Shown piece by piece: positions 1 through 9,492 of a stretch of DNA of 64,000 nt. Each line of letters begins with the position of its first letter. Position 1 is the first letter of the stretch. The notes beneath the pieces were generated by a model. It was not told the DNA's origin and did not search any database. It was given only the letters and a program-made list of their open reading frames with translations. A program made the position numbers and the translations under genes. This stretch comes from CAWEYO01 sp963813315 (GTDB taxonomy: Bacteria; Pseudomonadota; Alphaproteobacteria; Rhizobiales; Rhizobiaceae): NCBI GenBank assembly GCA_963813315.1, contig CAWEYO010000018.1, forward strand, positions 62,001 through 126,000. The letters are read 5' to 3'.

Positions 1-2241
1 AAGCATGCCGACGCCATCGAGCGGGATGCCACGGCTCTGCTTCAGAAGGTGCTCGATGCGTGTCCGTCGCCGACGCGCATGTCGACGATCGATGGGCAAA
101 CTCTTTACCGCAACCCCGCGAGCTGGCAGCTCTATGGCGACCGCCCGAGGATCACCGACTACTTCGTGAACCCCGTCGACCGTGAAGGGTTGATTCGAAC
201 GCTCCAGGAAAAAGGCCGCCTCGACGAATTTCGGATCCAGCAGTACGACACCGAGGGCAATATATTCTGGGCCTCCATTTCAGCGCGCCTGATCGACTTC
301 CAGGGGCGGCCGGTGATCGTTTCCAATACGACGAACATCACCGACATGATCGTCGCGCAGGAAGCGACACGGCAGGCGAACGAAAGACTGATCGACGCTA
401 TCGAGTCGCTTGCAGAAGGTTTTGCGCTCTACGACAAGGATGACTGCCTGGTGCTGGCCAACAGCCAATACCGCAAGATGCACGCCATCAGTGCGGATGC
501 GCTGGTGCCGGGAGTGAACTGGTTCGACTTTCTTCGCGTCACTGTCGAGCGTAACCAGTTCACGGTGCCGCCCGGCAAGATCGACGAATGGCTGGCCGAA
601 CGGGCGCGCGACCGGCGCGAATTCCGGCAGCAGGAGTTCAGGCACACGGACGGAGGCTGGTTTTTCGTCTCGAACTGCCCGACCCGTGAAGGCGGCTTCG
701 TCGTCACGCGCATGGACATCACCGCGCGAAAGCGCGCCGAGCTTGCGACAAAGGAGGCCGACGAGCTGGTCCGCAAGGTTCTCGAGGCCTGTCCCGTAAA
801 CATACAGATGACCCGCGCCCACGATGGGAAGCTGCTCTACCGCAGTCCGGCGACGGTGGAGCTGCTGGGGGATGTTGCCAGCGCCGTCGACTATTACGTC
901 GACCCGCGGGATCGGCAGCGCTATGTCGAGCAGCTGTTGAGAGAGGGAACAATCGACGATTTCGAAACGCAGCTCAAGCGCAAGGACGGTCAGACATGCT
1001 GGTGTTCGATATCGTCCCGCCTGATTGATTTTCACGGCGAGAAAGTCATCGTTTCACATACATATGACCTGACCGATCGGATCAACATGCAGCGGGAGCT
1101 GGAACACCAGCGCGAGACGCTGCACCAGAACGAAAAACTGTCGGCCCTGGGGGAGTTGCTGGCGGGCGTGGCGCACGAACTGAACAATCCGCTCTCGGTG
1201 GTGCTGGGCTTGTCCCTCATGCTGAAGGAAGCCGCCACCGACGCCAAGACCGGAGAACGCGCCGACAAGATTAGCAAGGCCGCCGAACGCTGCGCGCGGA
1301 TCGTCAGGACCTTCCTGGCCATGGCGAGGCAACAGCCGACGCGGACGTCCAACATCGCGATCGACGATGTCATCGCCGCTGCGATCGAGGTCGCTGGATA
1401 CTCCATCAAATCGTCCGACATCGAACTTGCCACCCACCTCCAGCCGGACCTTCCGCTGATATGGGCCGATCCGGATCAACTCAGCCAGGTTTTGATAAAC
1501 CTGCTCGTCAATGCCGAGCAGGCGCTGCACGATTGGAATGGGCAGCGAAAGATAACGATCTCGACCTGGCGGGAACCTCGGGGCGGCGACATCGCGATCA
1601 GGATCGCCGACACCGGACCAGGAATTTCCAGCGAGATCCTTTCCAGGATTTTCGAGCCGTTCTTCACCACGAAGGAGGTTGGGGCGGGAACAGGAATCGG
1701 CCTGTCGTTCTGCCACCGAATCGTGCAGTCGCATGGCGGGACGATACGGGTCGAGACGGTCGAAGGCGGGGGATCGGCCTTCATTATCACCCTGCCCGCT
1801 TCAAACCGCCGGGAAGACAGCGCCGAGAACGCAACCGAAGAGCTTGAAAGGTCCTCCGGTGCCGCCTGCCTTGTCGTCGAGGATGAACGCGAGGTCGGCG
1901 ATGTCATTGCCGAAGTGCTCCGGCGAGACGGATTCGACATCACTATAGCCAAGTCCGGCGAAGAGGCGCTTGCGCAGTTAAACAAGCGAAGTTTCGCCCT
2001 GATACTAAGCGATCTGAAGATGCCGAACATGGACGGGCGCCGGCTGTTCAATCACATCGCCGACCTCCATCCAGCCGAGGTCGAGCGGTTGGCTTTCCTG
2101 ACCGGGGATACGATCAGCCCGGACGCTCAGGCATTCCTGCGCGCCACCAAGCGCCCGTATCTCGAAAAGCCCATCAGGCCGGACGAACTCCGCTCCTTTG
2201 TCTCCAAGCTCGTCAACAAAAACGTCGAAGGGGGTATCTAG
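1..2241 (+). CDS. Multi-PAS hybrid sensor histidine kinase (5' end outside window)
   Basis: The reading frame is open from base 1, so the N-terminus lies upstream of the window. 746 residues are visible. Three PAS-like modules come first (about codons 15-120, 120-245 and 255-360). The first and third are related to each other: both begin KVL(D/E)ACP and share a Y-R-(N/S)-P-A motif. Next come the HisKA H-box (GVAHELNNPL, His at codon 392), the HATPase N-box (LVNAEQAL), G1 (DTGPGIS) and G2 (GTGIGLS). A C-terminal receiver domain has its phospho-Asp at about codon 671 (LILSDLKMPNMDG). No membrane segment is visible, so a soluble sensor is possible. The stop codon lies in a repeat element. The regulator 138 bp downstream is the probable partner. 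The signal sensed is unknown. Confidence 0.9.
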   Translation, partial: KHADAIERDATALLQKVLDACPSPTRMSTIDGQTLYRNPASWQLYGDRPRITDYFVNPVDREGLIRTLQEKGRLDEFRIQQYDTEGNIFWASISARLIDFQGRPVIVSNTTNITDMIVAQEATRQANERLIDAIESLAEGFALYDKDDCLVLANSQYRKMHAISADALVPGVNWFDFLRVTVERNQFTVPPGKIDEWLAERARDRREFRQQEFRHTDGGWFFVSNCPTREGGFVVTRMDITARKRAELATKEADELVRKVLEACPVNIQMTRAHDGKLLYRSPATVELLGDVASAVDYYVDPRDRQRYVEQLLREGTIDDFETQLKRKDGQTCWCSISSRLIDFHGEKVIVSHTYDLTDRINMQRELEHQRETLHQNEKLSALGELLAGVAHELNNPLSVVLGLSLMLKEAATDAKTGERADKISKAAERCARIVRTFLAMARQQPTRTSNIAIDDVIAAAIEVAGYSIKSSDIELATHLQPDLPLIWADPDQLSQVLINLLVNAEQALHDWNGQRKITISTWREPRGGDIAIRIADTGPGISSEILSRIFEPFFTTKEVGAGTGIGLSFCHRIVQSHGGTIRVETVEGGGSAFIITLPASNRREDSAENATEELERSSGAACLVVEDEREVGDVIAEVLRRDGFDITIAKSGEEALAQLNKRSFALILSDLKMPNMDGRRLFNHIADLHPAEVERLAFLTGDTISPDAQAFLRATKRPYLEKPIRPDELRSFVSKLVNKNVEGGI

Positions 2242-2284
2242 TGTGGTGGATTTGAAGTGCCTGTCATTTCCATGGCATCCGCGC
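2239..2284 (+). repeat. Left half of palindromic repeat family A
   Basis: The segment starts TAGTGTGGTGGATTTGAAG and matches the left half of the complete copies at 5833 and 32357. The TAG is the stop codon of the histidine kinase. After CATCCGCG the similarity ends and the sequence continues with GCGGTTTTCGGACAAGATC, which is the reverse complement of part of another repeat near 45017. This copy therefore looks like a composite or partly replaced element. Confidence 0.75.
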
Positions 2285-2379
2285 GTAGCGGTTTTCGGAC
2301 AAGATCGCGCTCTAATGAATTGCTCCGCCGGTCTGGGCGGGTTATTTTCGACCAAGGGCTAATCGTTTTCTGAAAAACT

Positions 2380-3090
2380 ATGACGACCACCGCACACATC
2401 GTTGTCTGCGACGACGAGCCGGATATCCGAGACACGGTCGCGGAATATCTGGCAAGTCATGGTTATGCCGTCACGCCGGCAAGTGCGGGCCCCGACCTGC
2501 GCGAAATTGTCGACAACCAAGCAGTGGACATCGTGATCCTCGACATCCGCATGCCGGGCGAGGACGGGCTCTCGCTCGCCAGATATCTTCGCGAGCATTC
2601 CGACGTCGCCATCATCATGCTGACGGGATCGGCGGAGATTGTGGACCGCGTTGTCGGCTTGGAGGTCGGCGCCGACGACTATGTGGCCAAGCCTGTCGAT
2701 CTCCGGGAGCTGCTGGCGCGCATCAAAGCGGTTTTGCGCAGGACCGCAGGCGCCGGCAGGAGCATCGAGAAAGCAGGCGCTGAAGGCCGGCATCCGGTCA
2801 GGTTTGGTAATTGCAGCCTCGACCTGGAATCGCACAAGCTGTTCGACGCCGGAGGCATCGAAGTGCCGATTACGGCGATGGAATTCCGGCTGCTGAAGGT
2901 GTTCTCTGAGCATCGCGGGCGCATTCTTAACCGCGATCAACTTCTCGAGCTCGCCCACGACCGGGGCTGGGATCCGTTCGATCGCAGCATAGACATCCGC
3001 ATATCCAGGCTGCGCAAGAAGATCGAAGCCGATCCCTCCAAGCCGGAGGTGATCAAGACTGTTCGCGGCGTGGGTTATATCTATAGTTAG
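2380..3090 (+). CDS. OmpR/PhoB-family response regulator
   Basis: This 236-residue regulator has a receiver domain at residues 6-120, with acidic pocket D11/D12, phospho-acceptor D55 in VILDIRMPG, and the conserved K in VAKPVD. A winged-helix DNA-binding domain follows (about 140-235, ending in KTVRGVGYIYS, typical of the Trans_reg_C family). It lies 138 bp downstream of the hybrid kinase on the same strand, so the pair probably forms one phosphorelay. The gap holds only repeat-derived DNA. The targets cannot be told from sequence. A truncated palindromic repeat fills 3091-3181 between this gene and the convergent dadA. Confidence 0.93.
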   Translation: MTTTAHIVVCDDEPDIRDTVAEYLASHGYAVTPASAGPDLREIVDNQAVDIVILDIRMPGEDGLSLARYLREHSDVAIIMLTGSAEIVDRVVGLEVGADDYVAKPVDLRELLARIKAVLRRTAGAGRSIEKAGAEGRHPVRFGNCSLDLESHKLFDAGGIEVPITAMEFRLLKVFSEHRGRILNRDQLLELAHDRGWDPFDRSIDIRISRLRKKIEADPSKPEVIKTVRGVGYIYS

Positions 3091-3181
3091 AGCGGTCACG
3101 AGCTTCTTCGGACAAACGCCAGCCATCCCGCGAGAGCACGGAAGGTGGGGAACCGGTTTCGAGGAAAATCCGCTGCTCTGA

Positions 3182-4435
3182 CTAGCCGTACCGCGAGGCT
3201 CCGAGTTCGCTGATGTCGATCTCCGGCTTGCGCCCCGAGATGACATCGGCAAGCACCCGCCCGGAGCCGCAAGCCATCGTCCAGCCCAGAGTGCCGTGGC
3301 CTGTGTTGAGGTACAGGTTCGCGTGGAGAGCCCGGCCGACGATCGGTGGCCCATCCGGCGTCATCGGCCTAAGCCCGCACCAGAAGCTGGCGTCCTTGAC
3401 CCGGCCGCCGCGAGGAAACAGATCGCCGACCGAATGCTCCAGCGTGTCGCGGCGCGCCTGATGCAGCCTGAGGTCATAGCCTGAAATCTCCGCCGTTCCC
3501 CCCACGCGGATGCGGTCACCAAGTCGGGTGATCGCCACTTTGTAGGTTTCGTCCATGACAGTCGATTCCGGGGCGCCGCCGGCGTCATCGATCGGCACGG
3601 TGATGGAGTAGCCCTTGATCGGATAGACAGGTATCGACAGCCCAAGCGGCGCGAGCAGGAGGGGCGAATAACTGCCGAGCGCGACCACGTACGCGTCGGC
3701 AGTCAGCATCCCGGCGCTTGTGGCGACCCCGGTGACGTGACCGCCGCTTGCCATGATCTTCTCGATGGTCGTACCAAAGCGGAACGTGACGCCGCGCGCC
3801 GCGCAATACTCGGCGAGCTTCGTGGTGAACATCTGGCAATCGCCGGTCTCGTCGCTCGGAAGCCTTAGCCCGCCCTTGAACTTCTCGCGAACCGCGGCAA
3901 GCGCCGGTTCGGCGGCGATGCAGCCCGCCTGGTCGAGCACTTCGAAAGGCACACCGAACTGTTTCAACACTTCGATGTCGCCGGCTGTTCCGTCCACCTG
4001 TTTCTGCGTGCGAAAGAGCTGGAGAGTTCCCAGGCTGCGCTCGTCATAAGTGATGCCGGTCGCCGCCCGCAGCGCCTTCAGATTGTCGCGACTGTATTCG
4101 GCGATCGGCACCATGCGCGCCTTGTTGACCGCATACCGCGCCGACGTGCAGTTACGGAGCATCCTCAGCACCCACGACCACATGGCGGGATCGACAAGCG
4201 GCCGGATCACCAAAGGACCATGCCGCATCAACAGCCACTTCACGGCCTTCACGGGTACTCCCGGCCCGGCCCAGGGCGAGGAATAGCCGGGCGATACTTC
4301 GCCGGCATTGGCAAAACTCGTTTCCAGAGCCGCCCCGTTTTGCCGGTCGACGACTTCGACCTCATGGCCTGCCTCGGCCAGATAGTGCGCCGTGGCGGTG
4401 CCGATGACCCCGCTGCCCAGGATAAGTACTCTCAT
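3182..4435 (-). CDS. dadA: D-amino acid dehydrogenase, small subunit type
   Basis: This 417-residue FAD enzyme oxidises D-alanine and other D-amino acids to the 2-oxo acid and ammonia, passing electrons to the respiratory chain. The N-terminal Rossmann motif is LILGSGVIGTATAHYLAEAG, and the DadA-typical FANAGEVSPGYSSPW follows at about residue 41. The C-terminal GHGTLGWTMACGSG is the family's FAD-contact region. The length matches the family. It begins with ATG. The alanine racemase gene lies directly upstream on the same strand (95 bp apart), which gives the usual catabolic pair: L-Ala to D-Ala, then to pyruvate. Confidence 0.93.
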   Translation of the reverse strand: MRVLILGSGVIGTATAHYLAEAGHEVEVVDRQNGAALETSFANAGEVSPGYSSPWAGPGVPVKAVKWLLMRHGPLVIRPLVDPAMWSWVLRMLRNCTSARYAVNKARMVPIAEYSRDNLKALRAATGITYDERSLGTLQLFRTQKQVDGTAGDIEVLKQFGVPFEVLDQAGCIAAEPALAAVREKFKGGLRLPSDETGDCQMFTTKLAEYCAARGVTFRFGTTIEKIMASGGHVTGVATSAGMLTADAYVVALGSYSPLLLAPLGLSIPVYPIKGYSITVPIDDAGGAPESTVMDETYKVAITRLGDRIRVGGTAEISGYDLRLHQARRDTLEHSVGDLFPRGGRVKDASFWCGLRPMTPDGPPIVGRALHANLYLNTGHGTLGWTMACGSGRVLADVISGRKPEIDISELGASRYG

Positions 4436-4529
4436 ATGCCAGATCTCCTTGGCGAATCCTTCGGGCCTTTAGCGCAATTCCAGGAAAAGTGGGAAGAGAT
4501 TTTCCGTGCGGCGGCTCCCGCCATGCCCC

Positions 4530-5719
4530 CTATCCCCCGGCATAGCGCCGATGAAATCGCCGTCCGAGCGAGGTCAGCATTTCGTAGCCGATGGTGCCCG
4601 CTTGGCCGGCCACGTCATCGACAGTGTGGATTTCGTCCATGAGGTCGACCAGATCACCGGACTTGAGCGACCCGGGCTCGAGGGCGGAGATGTCGAGAAT
4701 GATGCTGTCCATCGACACCCGGCCTACGAATGGAAGGCCGACGCCATGGAAATATGCGGTTCCGGCGGCGCGGCGGTGCCACCCGTCGGCATAGCCGAGG
4801 GATATCGTGGCCAGCGCTAGCGATGCGGTCGTGCGGTAGCTGAGCCCGTAGCCGACACCCGTTTGCGCCGGCAGAATCCTCGTCTGGACCACTTTGGCCG
4901 AGAGGCGGACCACCGCCCGCATCGGATTCGTGCGGCCCGGCGTCGGGTTGACGCCGTAGAGGGCCGCTCCAGGGCGCGCGAGATCGTAGTGGTAGGCGGT
5001 TCCGAGAAATATTCCCGATGAATTGGCAAGCGAGGAGCGCCCCTTCGGCAGCAGGCTCCGCAGCACGTCGAAATTCCGGCGCTGCAAGGCATTGGCCGGG
5101 TTATCCGGCTCGTCGGCACAGGCCAGATGGCTCATCACGAGATCGACCGATACGCCGAGGAGGGCGTGAGGGTCGTCGGCAAGCCGATCGACCTCGCCGG
5201 GGGCTATCCCCAGGCGTGACATGCCGCTGTCAACCTGAAGTGCCGCCGGCAGTGGGTTGCCGACGGCGCCGCGCCGCCTCACGCCAGGCAGCGAGCTGTT
5301 CCAGGCTGTTGATAACCGGCGCCAGCCCGTGCACAACGCAGTCGGCTTCCGCACCCGGCGGAGCCCCATTGAGTATGTAGATGGCGGGCTTCGAGACCCA
5401 ACACCATGCGCAATGCTATACCCTCGCCGACATGGGCGACGAAGAACGTGCCGCAGCCCTCCTTCACGAGCGCGGGCGCCACTTCGGCAGCACCCAGTCC
5501 ATAGGCGTCGGCTTTGACCACGCCCGCGCATACCACACCGCCGAGCCGCGCTTTGAGCCGGCGGTAGTTCTCGCGGATGGCGTCAAGATCGATCGTCAGA
5601 ACCGCCCCTGCGCCTGCTTCGGAAACCGTGTTCGGGCTGGTCGAAACGCCGGCAGATGCAGCTGTCCGGCTTTGGCGCCGGCCGCGGCCATGGCTTTGGA
5701 TATCGGAAGAAGTTTTCAA
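4530..5719 (-). pseudogene. alr: Alanine racemase gene interrupted by two frameshifts
   Basis: The product is recognisable in three reading frames. Frame 1 (5719 to about 5390) gives TIDLDAIRENYRRLK and the PLP-lysine motif VKADAYGLGA. Frame 2 (about 5390-5270) gives AIYILNGAPPG and APVINSLEQLAAWR. Frame 3 (about 5270-4530) gives LQVDSGMSRLGI, the second-subunit catalytic tyrosine region GVGYGLSYRT, and GRVSMDSI. Both shifts go in the same direction, each equal to one extra base or two lost. Apart from these, all family motifs are present and uncorrupted, so either a very recent mutation or sequencing error is possible. It pairs with dadA in alanine catabolism. The true start is uncertain because the first 40 residues are not conserved-looking. 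Confidence 0.85.
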
Positions 5720-5806
5720 GTCTGAACCGGGATGCCTCTCGATATCAATGAGTAGCGCATCCGCCCGAAAATCGGAATCGAATTTCGGGGCCGCCCTTGG
5801 CAGGCC

Positions 5807-5834
5807 GGCATCACCTGAACACCAAAACGCCCTA
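5807..5834 (-). repeat. Fragment of palindromic repeat family B
   Basis: GGCATCACCTGAACACC followed by AAAACGCCCTA is the reverse complement of one end of the 148-bp elements at 18648 and 43771 (GTATTCAGGTGATGCCGG). Only this end is present. It abuts a family A repeat and shares its TA. Confidence 0.6.
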
Positions 5835-5907
5835 GTGTGGTGGATTTGAAGTTCCTGTCATTTCCAAGCATCCGCGTTCAGGAACTTCAAATCCGTAAAC
5901 CACACTA
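5833..5907 (+). repeat. Complete palindromic repeat, family A (75 bp)
   Basis: The outer ends are TAGTGTGGTGGATTTGAAG and the near-complementary CTTCAAATCCGTAAACCACACTA, separated by a short centre, so the element could fold into one long hairpin. The terminal TA on both sides looks like a target duplication. Close relatives are at 32357 (complete) and 2239 (left half). Confidence 0.8.
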
Positions 5908-5922
5908 AATTCAATAAGTTGC

Positions 5923-5996
5923 TAGTGTGGCTTTGAATCCGAAATTCGATCCGAGCCTCGCTCCAAGGTAATACGAATTTCGGATTCGCCACACTA
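5923..5996 (+). repeat. Palindromic repeat with family A ends but different interior
   Basis: The 74-bp element begins TAGTGTGGC and ends GCCACACTA like family A. Its inner arms differ: TTTGAATCCGAAATTCG pairs with CGAATTTCGGATTCG. On the minus strand its edge supplies the TAG stop codon of kdpE. Confidence 0.75.
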
Positions 5997-6686
5997 GTCC
6001 GGCACGCTCAGCCGATATCCGACGCCTGTCTCGGTCTTGATGTAGCGTGGCTGCTCAGGGTTCGGCTCGATCTTCTGGCGCAGTTGTCTCACGTAGACGC
6101 GAAGATACTGCACGTCCTGAATTTCGCCCCAGACCTGCCTCAGCAGGAAATTGTGCGTGAGCACCTTGCCGGCATACTGAACCAGCACGCGCAATATCTC
6201 GTACTCCTTCGGGGAAAGCTTCACTTCCTGCTCGCCGAGCTTCACGATACGGCGCACCAGATCCACCGACAGATCGCCAGTCCGGAACAACGCTTTCTCG
6301 CCCTGCTGCTGCAACCGGTGGCGAAGTGCCACCCGGATGCGGGCAAGCAGTTCGTTCACGCCGAATGGCTTCGTCACGTAGTCGTCTGCGCCGAGCTCGA
6401 GCGCCTCGACGATGCCGCCTTCGTCCGTGCGGCTGGACAGGACGATGATGGGCACAAGGTTCTGCTCCGCGCGCCAGCGCTGCAGCAAGTCGTGGCCCTG
6501 TATGTCGGGCAGGCCCAGATCGAGGATGACGAGGTCGGGCGCGCTGTTGCCCAACTGTTCGATTGCCGTCTTGCCATTCGTTGCCTCGATGACGACATAG
6601 CCCTGCGTGGCAAGGCCGACGCGAAGCAGCCTGCGAATAGGGGGTTCGTCGTCCACCACAAGTATTTTGATCGGCTTGGCATTCAT
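5994..6686 (-). CDS. kdpE: KDP operon response regulator KdpE
   Basis: This 230-residue OmpR-family regulator activates kdp transcription. It has a receiver domain (VVDDEPPIRR, phospho-Asp D56 in VILDLGLPD, Lys in VTKPFG) and a C-terminal winged helix (KEYEILRVLV, ending TGVGYRLSVPD). The ATG at 6686 was chosen over an upstream in-frame ATG at 6806 because it overlaps the kdpD stop (ATGA) and places IKILVVDDEPP at the N-terminus as in the family. The stop codon lies in the palindromic repeat at 5923-5996, which may also act as a transcription end. Confidence 0.95.
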   Translation of the reverse strand: MNAKPIKILVVDDEPPIRRLLRVGLATQGYVVIEATNGKTAIEQLGNSAPDLVILDLGLPDIQGHDLLQRWRAEQNLVPIIVLSSRTDEGGIVEALELGADDYVTKPFGVNELLARIRVALRHRLQQQGEKALFRTGDLSVDLVRRIVKLGEQEVKLSPKEYEILRVLVQYAGKVLTHNFLLRQVWGEIQDVQYLRVYVRQLRQKIEPNPEQPRYIKTETGVGYRLSVPD

Positions 6687-9373
6687 GGTGCAGGCGCAGC
6701 TTTTCCAGCCGGATGCGGCATTGTGATGGTGAAAACGGCGCCGGTCCGGTCGGTCCTGTTGCCGGCTTTGATCGTGCCACCCATTGCTTCGACAAAACCT
6801 CGGCATATTGCAAGGCCAAGCCCTGTGCCGGCTCGCACGCTGTCTCCCTTTCGCGCACGGGTGAACTTGCCGAAAATGCTTTCCAGCTCTCCCGCCGGTA
6901 TGCCGGGGCCCTCGTCGAGAACCTGCAGCGTCAGAGCTCTTTCGTCGCTGAATGCCTGGATGCGGATGCTGGAATTGGGTCCGGAATACTTCCCGGCATT
7001 GTCGAAAAGATTGAACAGCACCTGCTCGAAGAGGACGGGATCGGCCCTGATCATCGGCAGGTCCGATGGCAGGTCCACATCGACGCGATGGAATGCCAGT
7101 ATCTTGCGTGCACGGGAAAGTGCGGCGCCGACGACATCATCGAGTTCATGCATGCCGAAATTCGGTTCGATCGCCCCGGATTCAAGCTTCGTCATGTCGA
7201 GCAAATTGGCAATGAAGCGGTTGAGGCGCTCGGATTCGTCAACGATGGTGGCAAGCAGATCCTCCCTTTCCGGCTCCGCAAGCGCCCCCTCGAACTCCCG
7301 GAGCGTACCCGCCGCGCCCATGATCGCGGCCAGAGGCGTTTTGAGGTCATGCGATATCGAGGTCAGCAGCGCCGACCGAAGGCGATCGGCTTCCGCCGCC
7401 AGCCTGGCATTGTCGAGGTCCTCGACCAGATTGACCCGCTCGATGGCGAGGGCCGCCTGATCGGTTAGCGCGTCCATCAGCCGCCTGCGTTCAGGGGTCA
7501 GCAGCGGCCCCTGCCTGTCGTCGTCAATGCCGACGACACCGATCGGGCCGCGCGCGGTCCGCATGGGCAGGAACAGGCGCTTGGCGCCGGGCAGCGTATC
7601 GGCCCCGCGGCCGGCTGGCCGGTCGCTTTGCCAAGCCCACTTCGCGGCTGCGATGTCCGCCTGATCGAGCGTATCCTCCGGCGGATATCCTGCCTTCACG
7701 GCGATGGTTCCATTCTCCGGCAGCAGCAGGACGACACGCACCTTCAGCATGGAGGCAATCTGGAACGCGGTCGCCCAGAGAACATCGTCCAGGGTGGCGG
7801 TTCCGGCAAGCTTCTTGCTGAAGAGATAGAGATCCTCGGTCATGCGTGCTCGCTGCCGAGCCGCGACCGCTTGCCCGCGCACACGCGCCGTCAGGTTGCT
7901 GGCGATGCCCGCGACGATGAGAAAGAACACGAAGGTAATGACGCTTTCCGCGCTTCCCAACGTCAGGGTGTAGAGCGGCGGCAGGAAGAAGAAATTGAAC
8001 GCGAGCGCGCTGACAACGGAGGTGAAGATGCCCTGTGCCAGCCCATACCAGAGGGCGCTGGTGAGCACGCCCATCAGGAACACGATGCCGATATTTTCGA
8101 CATCGAGGAATCGGTGCAGGACGAGGCCGCAGCCCAGCGCCACGGCAGTGATCGCGAGGCTCGCGATGTAGGGCGTCGCGGAAAATTCGGTGCCGCCGGC
8201 GACTTGCACTGATCCTTTCGGTTCACTCGGTGCCTTCTCGTGACCGGATACTACGTGCACACTGACATCGCCGGCGATGCGGATAAGATCGTGGGTTGCA
8301 GATCCTTCGAGCCATTCGCGCCAGCGTGACTTGTCAGACCGGCCGATTACGATGTGGGTGACGTTGTGCTCGCGCGCGAAACGCATGATCTCCTCGGCCA
8401 CGCCGCGGCCGGGCAGTGTCCTGGTTTCGGCGCCGAGCGTCTCGGCAAGGCGCATGGAAAGCGCTATCCGGTCGCGCTCCGCCTCGGAAAAACGCGCAGC
8501 CCGCGCCGTCTCCACCGTGACGGTCGTCCATGGCGCGCGCAGGCGCTCGGCCAGCCGCCTGCCGTAGCGGATCAGCCCCGGAGATCCGGGCGTTTCGTCG
8601 ATCAAGACAAGCACGCGGTCTCCGGCGGCCCACGGACCCGAAATCGCATGCTCCTGCATGTGACGGACGAGCTGCTCATCAACGCGCTGCGCCGTCCGCC
8701 TCAGCGCCAGCTCCCTGAGTGCCGTCAGGTTGCCCGGCGAAAAATAGTTCTCGATCGCACTTTTCGCGGTCTTCGGCAGATAGACCTTGCCTTGCTTCAG
8801 CCGCTCGATCAGGTCGCCCGGCGTCAGGTCGATCACCTCGATGTCGTCGGCGCGATCGATGATGGAATCCGGGACGGTCTCCCGCACCCTTATGCGCGTG
8901 ATCTGCGCAACGATGTCGTTCAGGCTCTCGACATGCTGGATGTTGACCGTCGTGTAGACGTCGATGCCGGCTGCCAGCAGTTCCTCGATATCGAGATAGC
9001 GCTTCGGGTGCCGGCTGCCGGGCGCATTGGTATGGGCCAGTTCGTCGACCAGGACCAGGTCCGGTTTGCGGGCAAGGATCGCGTCGAGGTCCATCTCTTC
9101 AAGTGTGCGGTCCCTGTAGGAAATACTGACGCGCGGAATGATTTCGAGGCCCTGGACAAGCGCCTCGGTTTCCTTGCGGCGGTGGGTCTCGACAACGCCT
9201 ATGACCACATCGACGCCTTCGGCCTTGCGGGCTCGACCGGCAAGAAGCATTTCGAACGTCTTGCCGACGCCGGGGGCGGCACCCAGGAAAATGCGCAGTC
9301 TGCCGCGATCTTCGCGTTCGGCGGATTCAAGAAGAGCGTCCGGAGACGGACGCCTGTCGGCTTCATTGGCCAT
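6683..9373 (-). CDS. kdpD: Osmosensitive K+ channel histidine kinase KdpD
   Basis: This 896-residue sensor kinase detects potassium limitation and phosphorylates KdpE. The N-terminal KdpD domain carries a Walker A motif (GAAPGVGKT, about residues 32-40) and VLVDELAHTNAPGSRH. A universal-stress-protein-like domain follows (IVIGRSDKSRW), then four close transmembrane segments (about 400-495), a GAF-like domain, HisKA (SISHDLKTPLAAIMG) and HATPase (LFDNAGKYS, DEGPGIP, GTGLGLAI). The length is normal. It starts 119 bp after kdpC with no other gene in that gap. In rhizobia the PTS-Ntr protein PtsN is reported to bind KdpD; ptsP is also in this window. Confidence 0.96.
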   Translation of the reverse strand: MANEADRRPSPDALLESAEREDRGRLRIFLGAAPGVGKTFEMLLAGRARKAEGVDVVIGVVETHRRKETEALVQGLEIIPRVSISYRDRTLEEMDLDAILARKPDLVLVDELAHTNAPGSRHPKRYLDIEELLAAGIDVYTTVNIQHVESLNDIVAQITRIRVRETVPDSIIDRADDIEVIDLTPGDLIERLKQGKVYLPKTAKSAIENYFSPGNLTALRELALRRTAQRVDEQLVRHMQEHAISGPWAAGDRVLVLIDETPGSPGLIRYGRRLAERLRAPWTTVTVETARAARFSEAERDRIALSMRLAETLGAETRTLPGRGVAEEIMRFAREHNVTHIVIGRSDKSRWREWLEGSATHDLIRIAGDVSVHVVSGHEKAPSEPKGSVQVAGGTEFSATPYIASLAITAVALGCGLVLHRFLDVENIGIVFLMGVLTSALWYGLAQGIFTSVVSALAFNFFFLPPLYTLTLGSAESVITFVFFLIVAGIASNLTARVRGQAVAARQRARMTEDLYLFSKKLAGTATLDDVLWATAFQIASMLKVRVVLLLPENGTIAVKAGYPPEDTLDQADIAAAKWAWQSDRPAGRGADTLPGAKRLFLPMRTARGPIGVVGIDDDRQGPLLTPERRRLMDALTDQAALAIERVNLVEDLDNARLAAEADRLRSALLTSISHDLKTPLAAIMGAAGTLREFEGALAEPEREDLLATIVDESERLNRFIANLLDMTKLESGAIEPNFGMHELDDVVGAALSRARKILAFHRVDVDLPSDLPMIRADPVLFEQVLFNLFDNAGKYSGPNSSIRIQAFSDERALTLQVLDEGPGIPAGELESIFGKFTRARKGDSVRAGTGLGLAICRGFVEAMGGTIKAGNRTDRTGAVFTITMPHPAGKAAPAP

Positions 9374-9492
9374 ACATGCAACTCGAGGCTCTAGGCCCCT
9401 ATCCTTGCGGGCACCAGGCCCATATCATTGATGTGCAAAGCCGCCGCGGCGTCAACCGGAGCGGCGACGGACTCACTTTCGGACCCGGCGCT

